From the NCBI GenBank assembly GCA_033675265.1, contig JAUJYZ010001280.1, positions 186,001 to 250,000 of the forward strand: DNA of 64,000 bases, in the 5' to 3' direction. Shown piece after piece: positions 35,401 to 43,529 of this stretch (its first letter is position 1; each line of letters begins with the position of its first letter). A program made the position numbers and the translations under genes. This DNA is from Actinostola sp. cb2023. Taxonomy: Eukaryota; Cnidaria; Anthozoa; Actiniaria; Actinostolidae. The notes beneath the pieces were generated by a model. That model searched no databases and had not been told where the DNA came from. It was given only the letters and a program-made list of their open reading frames with translations.

Positions 35401-38400
35401 CACTTATGGGAGGTGTCCGATCCCCTTATGGGAATTGTCCACTTATGGGAGGTGTCCCCTTATGAGATGTGTCCGATCCCCTTATGGGAGTTGTCCACAT
35501 ATGAGATGTGTCCACTTATGGGATGTGTCCCCTTATGGGATGTGTCCTTATGGGATGTGTCCCCTTATGGGAGTTGTCCACTTATGGGAGTTGTCCACTT
35601 ATGGGATGTGTCCCCTTATGGGAGGTGTCCCCTTATGGGAGGTGTCCGATCCCCTTATGGGAGTTGTCCACTTATGGGAGGTGTCCCCTTATGGGAGGTG
35701 TCCGATCCCCTTATGGGAGTTGTCCACTTATGGGATGTGTCCCCTTATGGGATGTGTCCGATCCCCTTATGGGAGTTGTCCACTTATGGGATGTGTCCCC
35801 TTATGGGATGTGTCCGATCCCCTTATGGGAGTTGTCCACTTATGGGATGTGTCCCCTTATGGGAGGTGTGTCCCCTTATGGGAGTTGTCCACTTATGGGA
35901 GTTGTCCACTTATGGGATGTGTCCCCTTATGAGATGTGTCCGATCCCCTTATGGGAGTTGTCCACTTATGGGATGTGTCCCCTTATGAGATGTGTCCGAT
36001 CCCCTTATGGGAGTTGTCCACTTATGGGATGTGTCCCCTTATGGGATGTGTCCGATCCCCTTATGGGAGTTGTCCACTTGTCCACTTATGGGAGGTCTCT
36101 GCTTATGGGAGGTGTCCACCGATCTGCTTATGGGAGGTGTTGACAGCCCTGTATGGGATGTGTCACTTTTATTGGAGACACTTTACTTTCACATTATGGG
36201 AGGTCTCTGCTTATGGGAGGTGTTGACAGCCCTGTATTCAATCCCTGATCACTTTGTACCCTTGGGCAAGACACTTTACTTTCACATTGCCTCACTCCAC
36301 CCAGGTGTATAAATGGGTAGGGAATTGTTAGTGTACTAACTGGACACATGGGCAATCACATCGTGTTCTTGGGCAAGACACTTTACTTTCACATTGCCTC
36401 ACTCCATCCAGGTGTATAAATGGTTACCGGTGAATTTATTGTTAGAGTAATCTACCTTAGTACTGTAATGCTAGGAGGTAACCTGTGATTGACTAGCATC
36501 CAGTCCAGAGGGAGTACCAATCAACATCAACCTGTGCTGGTAACTTATGAAAGGCTGCTCCGAGCATCTGCTGACACCCTCCGACTTGCTCGTCTCACCG
36601 CTAAACTTAAGTCATATGGTCAGAGCCTTCTCCGTGTGTGCACCTGAACTATGGAATAACCTCCCTCTTAAACTATGCCAGACACCTTCTACTGTTGAAT
36701 TTAAGCGCAAACTAAAGACTCACGTCTTCATAGAACATTACTGTATAGGCGCTATATAAGTACACCTTATTATTATTATTTTTGAACACCATTCTGCTGC
36801 ACAGGGCTGTAAATGGTCATTACAACAATTGAGACGGTACCTTGTTGCCAAGAATGGAATCCCCAAGGTATGAATTTGAACCTTGTTCATTGTGTGTCAA
36901 GGACTGATGTGCTGATGATATGTTTTACGTTTAGATTGAAAGTACTTTGAGAGACATAGATAATATCATCGTCAAAAGCCTGCAAGCTGTACAGAAGGTC
37001 ATGATAAACGACAAGCATTGCTTTGAATTGTATCCTTTCATTAGCGTCTTTGAATTTGGAGAACTGGCAATCAAATCTCTTGTAAAGACTGGTTAGAGTC
37101 GTTTTCATATGAGTGGGAAACATACGGTATGGAGTTACGGTCACAGTACTGAGTCAAACACATTGAATTCAACCAATCACAGCGTGCAAAATCATTGCTC
37201 AACCAATCAGAATGATTGGATACGGCACAATCATGGTGCAATACCATCACGGTATGGCACCAACCGTACCGTAACTACTTCCCACTCATATGAAAATGAT
37301 TCTATCACTAGTGACGTGGGCCCAACCCAAGCATAGGCGCAAGCACAGGAAATGAACAAATTAATCCTTGTGCTTGCGTTGGGCTATTTTTCATAGTGAA
37401 ATAACGACTCTTGTTTGCGCTTATGCTTGTGTCACTAGTGATAAACCACTTGATACTGGACACTGGAGATGGCAGTTTGACTGTAGAGAGTATTGGTCTT
37501 CCAGAATGTGAAGCACAGTATAGTAAAATAATGATTTCTTAACAGTCACGTAGATATGGTTATGATATTATGTTTGACTCTAATCTCAAACCGTAAGTAC
37601 TAACTTATGTACATGCTTTGGATCTGAAAATAACAAAGCTGACTGTACAGTCAACTCTCTGTAAAGCAAACACCCTCAGTATTTTTGGTGTCCACAATAG
37701 TGCGAGTTATTTTCTACAAAATAGGTGTCCACAAAATAGGTGTCCACAAAATAGGTGTCTGCAAAATAGGTGTCTGCAAAATAGGTGTCCACAAAATAGG
37801 TGTCTGCAAAATAGGTGTCTACAAAATAGGTGTCCACAAAATAGGTGTCCACAAAATAGGTGTCCACAAAATAGGTGTCCACAAAATAGGTCCACAAAAT
37901 AGGTTTCCACAAAATAGGTGTCTCCAAAATAGGTGTCCACAAATAGGTGTCTGCAAAATAGGTGTCTGCAAAATAGGTGTCTGCAAAATAGGTGTCTGCA
38001 AAATAGGTGTCAAATCAAGGTGTCCACAAAATAGGTGTCCACAAAATAGGTGCCCACAAAATAGGTTTCCACAAAATAGGTGTCTCCAAAATAGGTGTCC
38101 ACAAAATAGGTGCATAAAATAGGTGTCCACAAAATAGGTGTCCACAAAATAGGTGTCCACAAAATAGGTCCAAAAAATTGTGTCCACAAAATAGGTGTCT
38201 GCAAAATAGGTGTCATGCCAAATGAAAGTCCACAAAATAGGTGTCTGCAAAATAGGTGTCTGCAAAATAGGTGTCCACAAAATAGGTGTCTGCAAAATAG
38301 GTGTCTACACTAGGTGTCCACAAAATAGGTGTCCAGTAAATAGGTGTCCACAAAATGTCCACAAAATAGGTGTCCACAAAATAGGTGTCCACAAAATAGG

Positions 38401-41400
38401 TCCACAAAATAGGTTTCCACAAAATAGGTGTCTCCAAAATAGGTGTCCACAAATAGGTGTCTGGAAAAAGGTGTCTGCAAAATAGGTGTCTGCAAAATAG
38501 GTGTCTGCAAAATAGGTGTCCACAAAATAGGTGTCTGCAAATTTGCATATCTAAAAATAGGTGTCTACAAAATAGGTGTCCACAAAATAGGTGTCCACAA
38601 AATAGGTATCCACAAAATAGGTCCACAAAATAGGTTTCCACAAAATAGGTGTCTCCAAAATAGGTGTCCACAAATAGGTGTCTGCAAAATAGGTGTCTGC
38701 AAAATAGGTGTCTGCAAAATAGGTGTCTGCAAAATAGGTGTCCACAAAACAGGTGTCCACAAAATAGGTGTCCACAAAATAGGTGCACACAAAATAGGTT
38801 TCCACAAAATAGGTGTCTCCAAAATAGGTGTCCACAAAATTTGGATAAAATAGGTGCCATCAAATAGGTGTCCACAAAATAGGTGTCCACAAAATAGGTG
38901 CCCACAAAATAGGTGTCCACAAAATAGGTGTCTGCAAAATAGGTGTCTGCAAAATAGGTGTCCACAAAATAGGTGTCTGCAAAATAGGTGTCTACAAAAT
39001 AGGTGTCCACAAAATAGGTCCACAAAATAGGTTTCCACAAAATAGGTGTCTCCAAAATAGGTGTCCACAAATAGGTGTCTGCAAAATAGGTGTCTGCAAA
39101 ATAGGTGTCTGCAAAATAGGTGTCTGCAAAATAGGTGGCACACAAAACAGGTGTCCACAAAATAGGTGTCCACAAAATAGGTGCCCACAAAATAGGTTTC
39201 ACAAAATAGGTGTGACAAAATAGGCCCCACCCAAGCATAGGTGCAAGCACAGGAATAGGTGTCCACAAAATAGGTGTCCACAAAATAGGTGTCCACAAAA
39301 TAGGTGCCCACAAAATAGGTGTTCACAAAATAGGTGTCTCCAAATAGGCTTGTCCACAAAATAGATGTTCACAAAATAGCTGTCCACAGAATAGGTGTCT
39401 GCAAAGTTTAGGTGTAGAAAATAGTGTCTTCCCAAAAAATAGGTGTTCATAAAAAAATAGATGTTCGCAAAATAGGTGTCCACAAATAGGTGTCCACAAA
39501 ATAGGTCTCCAAAATCAAACCCAGTAAAAAAGATGTTCACAAAATAGATGTTCACAAAATAGCTGTCCACAGAATAGGTGTCCACAAAATAGGTGTCACA
39601 AAATAGGTGTCCACAAAATAGTTCCACATAATAGGTGTCCACAAAATAGGTGTCCACAAAATAGGTGTCCACAAAATAGGTGTCTGCAAAATAGGTGTCC
39701 ACAAAATAGGTGTCCACAAAATAGGTGTCCACAAAATAGGTGTCCACAAAATAGGTGTCCACAAAATAGGTGTCCACAAAATAGGACATGTATTTTCTAA
39801 TTCAAATTATGACATTTTGTTTTCCTTCTAAGATGGTTGATAGAGGTGAATGCCTCTCCTTCACTGACGGCAAGTAGTCCGATAGATTATGAACTAAAGT
39901 ATAGATTGTTGGAAGATGTTTTATACATCATCGACATGGAAAACAGGTACTGTACATCAAGTCATTGATATTTGCTCTTATTTTCCTAAAAACGTTATGA
40001 CTGGTTTGCAATAGACTTCCTTAATCGTAAATATCAAATATGTCAAAAGTGGCTTCTTTGACATCTAATTGCAAACTACGAGACTCTCCTTTCTGGTGGT
40101 TGCATAATAATGACAATGGTGGTACACAGTTGTTATGTTAAATTTAAGACAGTTACGTTTTCATCTATGCAGTATAACATTAATATTTAATCCAATCTTT
40201 TGGGTCCTTGATCCATCGTCAAGGAAAGTGATGGTACATACTTGTAAATTAGCCTGCGTAGCAAGCGTTTTTTAGGCTGCGCGGAAGAGTTTTCGTTTTT
40301 TGGCCGCGCAAAAGTTGGGACGAGAGAAAAAAGGGGAAGGAGGGGGAGGGGGAAGGGCGAGAAGGAAACGCTTGCAGGCAAACCCTGTGATTTTGAAAAA
40401 CGCCGTTCGTGAGCGAACAGGGTTTCTGATTGGCGCGGCGTGGTACTGTTGATTGACAACCCATCAGGTGATACATTTCATCGAGTGTTCATGAAGAAAT
40501 AAATAGAGCGTTGAATTCTCTTTCGGAGCTAGGATTTTAAAACTGCATTTTGCGTCCTGAACAGATGTCCTCGATTACACAACTAATGCGTGGAGGAGAT
40601 TTGCTTGCTGTTCTTCCGACTGACTTCGGAAAAAGTTTAATTTTTCAGACTCTGGCGATAGCGAAGCAACATGCATGTGTAAACACTTGGTAATTTGCCC
40701 GCTCAAAAGTATAATAAAAGATCAGATACTAGTGGCGTCCTCCATCGGATTAAACAGTGCCAGCTCAATACCTGAATGCGATCTATATGACATCGTAAGC
40801 GGGAAATTTCAGTTGCTGTTCACCTCGGCGGAAGATGCCCTTCAAAAATAAATCATTTTGAAGAAGTATGAGAGGCAGCTTGCCAATTCTTGTTTACTTT
40901 CTTCATCGCGAGGAATTTTTACCACAACATTCCCACTTGAATTTACGATTACTACTTTAACTTGAAGTTCTCCACCTCCAGTTTATAGGTCATCAACTGT
41001 TGAGGCACGACTCTGCTAGATCGTTTTGTGCGTGCTGTAGTTTATTAGTGTTATCTCTAAATTCCAAACACTTCCTTCGATGAGATTTTTATGCGAGGGA
41101 GACTATTTGTGACAGATCCAAAATGAAATTTCACTTCCGCCGTAAAATAGCTTCATTGGGATTGGCTACTTCACTGATAAGCTGTCACGATATGAATTCA
41201 TTCAAACGTCAAGGGGCGTTTTTCAAAATCACAGGGTTTGCCTGCAAGTGTTTCCTTCTCGCCCTTCTCCCTCCCCCTCCTTCCCCTTTTTGCTCTCGCC
41301 CCAACTTCCACGTGGCCTAAAAAACGAAAACTCTTCCGCGCGGCTAATGCTTGCTACGCAGGCTAACTTGTAAATGTACTAAGTACATGATAGGTGTGTT

Positions 41401-42080
41401 GTTGTCATGGAAACAGTAATGCTTATTCCTTTGGTCTACTTTGTTTTAGGTTGACGGGACGTGAGAAGAGAGTGGGTGGTTTTGATTTGATGTGGAATGA
41501 TGGCCCTGTTGGCATGGACGATGCTTGTGGAGCTGATTGTATCCCACAACCGATTTACCCAACAAATACATTCCTTGGTAAGTAAGATTTGCAGCTGTGT
41601 TATCACCATCCTCGGGAACCCAGGGATATATTCTGTCACTTGCTTCTCTCTCCCAGAAGAAATATCCCTGGGAAAAAGTGTAGTGGAACTTGTTCTGGAA
41701 GTCAAAATTGATCTCGTTTCTGATTGGTCGATCTCAGTATCAAGTATATTCTGGTTTGTTAGGACAGCCGCCATATTGAATTTTGACTAACGGAACAAGT
41801 TCCAACAGACTTCGTTCCCAGGGGTATTTCTTCTGGGAGAGAGAAAGGAGTGACAGAATATACCCCTGGGTTCCCGAGGATGTGTTACCTAACACCACCG
41901 AAGTGAAAGTCGCATTTTGTAGTTTGCAATCATACTCAAGACATCAAAGAAGCTGCATTCTGCAGTATTTTGATATTAGTTTTCATTCTTTTTTCAGGTT
42001 GTGACAACAATGACAGGGAAAAACAAATCAAACAAGTCCTCAAAACTGCACAAGCTGCCAAAAAGACTTAGCACATTAAT
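29498..42080 (+). CDS. TTLL9: Tubulin polyglutamylase TTLL9
   Basis: Nineteen exons join in phase to 451 aa: 29498-29524, 29606-29646, 29757-29846, 30332-30443, 32067-32152, 32252-32297, 32733-32798, 33077-33145, 33350-33385, 33836-33908, 34043-34083, 34694-34781, 35012-35070, 36805-36867, 36935-37029, 37554-37592, 39833-39946, 41450-41577, 41998-42080. The TTL/ATP-grasp domain shows [32 protein letters not shown] (about 55-74), SQGKGIFLF (about 160), [15 protein letters not shown] and [10 protein letters not shown] (about 200-227), [62 protein letters not shown] (about 343-360) and [20 protein letters not shown]. Human TTLL9 is 439 aa. The family adds glutamate side chains to tubulin in cilia and flagella. 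Every splice site is GT-AG. The gene looks intact despite large repeats in introns 4, 13, 16 and 17. Confidence 0.95.
30194..30318. mobile_element. TAGCCTG foldback element 13 bp from TTLL9 exon 4
   Basis: TAGCCTGAATATTAGCCGCC is mirrored by GGCGGCTGATATTCAGACTA, with arms of about 50 bp. atctcttgt is present exactly at both flanks (30185-30193 and 30319-30327). The right flank copy forms most of the pyrimidine tract of the exon 4 acceptor (tctcttgtatag), so the branch point must come from the element or from a new position. Confidence 0.9.
30590..31785 (+). repeat. 26-bp minisatellite in TTLL9 intron 4, about 46 copies
   Basis: The unit gcgacagcgtatttcctcc plus aatggaa is repeated with very few changes (gc to ac, cgac to caac). 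Homogeneity is highest in the middle (30900-31370) and variants cluster at the right end. Because 26 is not a multiple of three and the unit has no stop in any frame on either strand, the array is open in up to six frames and creates five spurious proteins of 385-472 aa. Confidence 0.97.
33185..33269. mobile_element. TAGCCTG foldback element in TTLL9 intron 8
   Basis: TAGCCTGcgtggtgacccaa is mirrored by tttgggccaccatgCAGACTA, with ctccctcc-type centre. Flanks ttatatatc and acttatatc match only partly, so the 9-bp duplication has decayed. Confidence 0.75.
33430..33760. repeat. Probable dispersed retroelement fragment
   Basis: The segment ggttagaccttcacgtcttc followed by tcggataaggatgttaaacc resembles a widespread short interspersed sequence; the related block acgtggtcatccgagccatg occurs at 42480 and acgtggtcgtcatccaagcc at 28019. 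No coding content. Confidence 0.4.
34100..34660 (+). repeat. Degenerate GAT/GACA-rich repeat in TTLL9 intron 11
   Basis: Imperfect runs of gatgatgatgat, ggtgatgaca and gtgctggtagtgatgg fill most of the intron. A 67-codon frame (34100-34303) is an artefact of this. Confidence 0.8.
35076..36140 (+). repeat. 17-20 bp minisatellite grown from a pogo-like MITE, TTLL9 intron 13
   Basis: The left edge is a MITE end, TA-CAGTGGAGCCTCCCGTAA, followed by a single-copy stretch with gtgtccacttgtgggag. From 35240 the same phrase becomes a tandem array of ttatgggagttgtccac (17 bp) and a longer variant containing gtgtccgatcccc. Several open frames ([15 protein letters not shown] peptides) are artefacts. Confidence 0.9.
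36235..36440 (+). repeat. Tandem pair of a retroelement-like phrase
   Basis: ttgggcaagacactttactt followed by tcacattgcctcactcca and caggtgtataaatgg appears twice (from about 36262 and 36370). This phrase is of the kind found in the tails of invertebrate non-LTR elements; the class is inferred. Confidence 0.5.
36541..36783 (+). mobile_element. LINE 3' end (CR1/L2-like), truncated
   Basis: The plus frame 36547-36759 encodes [20 protein letters not shown] and [16 protein letters not shown], the typical carboxy end of non-LTR reverse transcriptase ORF2 proteins. It is followed by ggcgctatataagtacacc and a (tta)n tail. It is 5'-truncated, as is usual, and lies in TTLL9 intron 13. Confidence 0.8.
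37095..37303. mobile_element. MITE, AGAGTCGTTTTCG family, copy 3
   Basis: agagtcgttttcatatgagt at the left and actcatatgaaaatgattct at the right, with the inner blocks aaccaatcacagcgtgc and caatcagaatgattgg. It lies in TTLL9 intron 15. Confidence 0.85.
37303..37443. mobile_element. Palindromic element abutting copy 3
   Basis: atcactagtgacgtgggcc...aagcataggcgcaagcacag is mirrored by cttgtttgcgcttatgcttg and tgtcactagtgat. It starts where the previous MITE ends. Confidence 0.7.
37646..39785 (+). repeat. 15-bp minisatellite grown from a pogo-like MITE, TTLL9 intron 16
   Basis: TA-CAGTCAACTCTCTGTAAA marks a MITE left end at 37648, followed by ggtgtccacaatagtgcg. From about 37725 the sequence is a 15-bp array, aaaataggtgtccac, with variants tctgc, tctcc and tttcc in a higher-order order that recurs several times. 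About 130 copies. At 39225-39258 a piece resembling 37318-37350 (cccaagcataggtgcaagca) is embedded. Frames of [16 protein letters not shown] and CGHLFCGH peptides on both strands are artefacts. Confidence 0.95.
40250..41365. mobile_element. 1.1-kb TAGCCTG foldback element with 10-bp duplication
   Basis: Left arm 40250-40408 (TAGCCTGCGTAGCAAGCGTT...) is inverted at 41211-41365 (...GCTACGCAGGCTA), about 155 bp per arm, including a purine-rich aaggagggggaggggg block. acttgtaaat is present exactly at both flanks (40240-40249 and 41366-41375). The interior holds RecQ-type helicase remnants. It lies in TTLL9 intron 17. Ends and duplication length resemble Mutator-like elements (8-10 bp); this is inference. 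Confidence 0.9.
40544..40851 (+). pseudogene. RecQ-like helicase fragment, frameshifted
   Basis: The first frame gives ILRPEQ (RecQ motif 0), then [19 protein letters not shown] (motif I/Walker A, with Asp where Gly is usual) and ends at TGG-TAA near 40693. The next frame continues without a gap: [14 protein letters not shown] (motif Ia) and later [20 protein letters not shown], then TAA. The two parts are collinear with RecQ-type helicases, so this is one decayed gene piece carried within the foldback element. Confidence 0.75.
41605..41884. mobile_element. Palindromic MITE in TTLL9 intron 18
   Basis: atcctcgggaacccagggat followed by atattctgtcac is mirrored by gtgacagaatatacccctgg and gttcccgaggat. 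The arms are about 90 bp and include gaagaaatatccctggga and its complement. Confidence 0.85.
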
Positions 42081-42680
42081 AATTGAAGGTGCAAGAACAG
42101 AGTACCATAATAGGTTATCTCTGATCAAAATCTAAATTCTCCTCAAGATTCTTTGATCTTCAAAGGAGAATTTGGGTTTTGATCACAAGTCACTTACTCC
42201 ATTCTTGCAGGGAGCCCTTCAATTGCTTCAGTATTTCACACCAATGAAGCAGAATTATTAAACCAAAATGTTGTACCAATAGAAGGGCAAGTCTGCACTG
42301 AACCGTGTTGATAATGAATGTATATTTTAATTTGTAAATTTGTAAAATATATTTTTAGCTAATTTTCAACAAAAGGATTAGATCAGGCCAAATCGGGAAT
42401 TGTGCCCCACTCTTAGTCAACAGTGGTGTGCTTTAACTAGAATATACTGTCATGGAGTGGAGAGACGGGACCACCATTTTACGTGGTCATCCGAGCCATG
42501 CGAAGGTCTAACCATTTGTAGATGTAATTACAAAGGCAGCACCGAACCATGTTGATAATGAATGTATATATTTTATATTTGTAAATTTGTCAAATAGATT
42601 CTTAACTAATTTTCAACAAAATTAGAAATTAAATCATTGTTCAAACTGTTGTGCACTAACTAGAATATACTGTCATAGAT

Positions 42681-42788
42681 TGATTCCAATAACCCTGGGC
42701 ATCTATAATATAACACTATTGACTTTTGTTCCTTTGCATCTAATAAACACTGACGGCTAATTAGTAGTGCCCAGGTTTATTGGAATCA
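42681..42788. mobile_element. Short palindromic element
   Basis: tgattccaataaccctgggc is mirrored by gcccaggtttattggaatca, with a centre of about 65 bp. Confidence 0.75.
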
Positions 42789-42935
42789 CTCTATGCTGTA
42801 GTCATTTCTATTCTTTTAATTATCTGATTTGTTATCGGTCACCATGGCAACTGTTGCATAATAAATTATAAATAATTTATTTATCCTGTCTGTTTCAATA
42901 CATACATGTACTTAGTGAGTCTGATGGTGTCTGTA

Positions 42936-43228
42936 TTACTGCGGTTCTCAGTATTATGCGAACTCAGACATTCAAACAGTCGGCTGGAACTTGGTTTTTC
43001 GCTACCGTCAATCAAATTCAAAACTCAAACAAATTCAAAACTAAATACATTCTTCGACCAAATGATCCATAATTTAGCTCAAAATCATATTTGGTTTCCA
43101 TTTGGTGGGTCTTCTGACTTATATTTTTAAGTTTACTGATTTTTTATGTTGATTGACGGCAGCGAAAAACCAAGTTCCAGCTGACTGCTTGAATGTCTGA
43201 GTTCGCATAATACTGAGAATCGCAGTAA
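42936..43228. mobile_element. 293-bp MITE with about 80-bp inverted ends, TA duplication
   Basis: TA-TTACTGCGGTTCTCAGTA at the left and TACTGAGAATCGCAGTAA-TA at the right. The arms continue through cagacattcaaacagtcggc and ggaacttggtttttcgct. A second, interrupted copy lies at 58174-59146. Confidence 0.9.
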
Positions 43229-43529
43229 TAGGGTGTCCTTGCTATGCAACAAGACTTTTACACACCTAATTAGATTACCATTGCTTAGTTTATACCGAAA
43301 GCGTGTCAAATTCTGTATAGTGTTTTTTTGTGAAATGGTATCCCTGTGTATTCATTATCATTCATCAACTGTTGAGACATCACCACATGTAAAAAGTCGT
43401 AAAAATTCCCCAAGAGTTTTCTATGGAACCCATAACTTCCTTGAAGCGTTCTTCATGCCAATACTAGTTGTAGACTGCCTTGGCTATTTAGCACGTCATC
43501 TGAGCTGCTTGCATGTGTAACTGCAGCCC

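Larger units (their letters stand above)
42081..43529. other. Spacer between the 3' ends of TTLL9 and PDRG1
   Basis: The convergent genes are separated by 1.4 kb. It contains a half MITE (42112-42224, GGCTCCCTGCAAG family), a direct repeat of about 160 bp (42293-42455 and 42537-42685, gttgataatgaatgtatat...actagaatatactgtcat), a palindrome (42681-42788) and a MITE (42936-43228). The direct repeats may lie in the TTLL9 3' UTR. No coding content. Confidence 0.6.

Noticed and set aside
35210..36312. Cys/Tyr/Pro-rich repeat proteins of 96-242 aa
   Set aside because: These are frames through the MITE-derived minisatellite in TTLL9 intron 13; the flanking TTLL9 exons splice across it.
37618..39789. 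Cys-rich and Ile/Pro-rich repeat proteins on both strands, up to 366 aa
   Set aside because: These are frames through the 15-bp array in intron 16.
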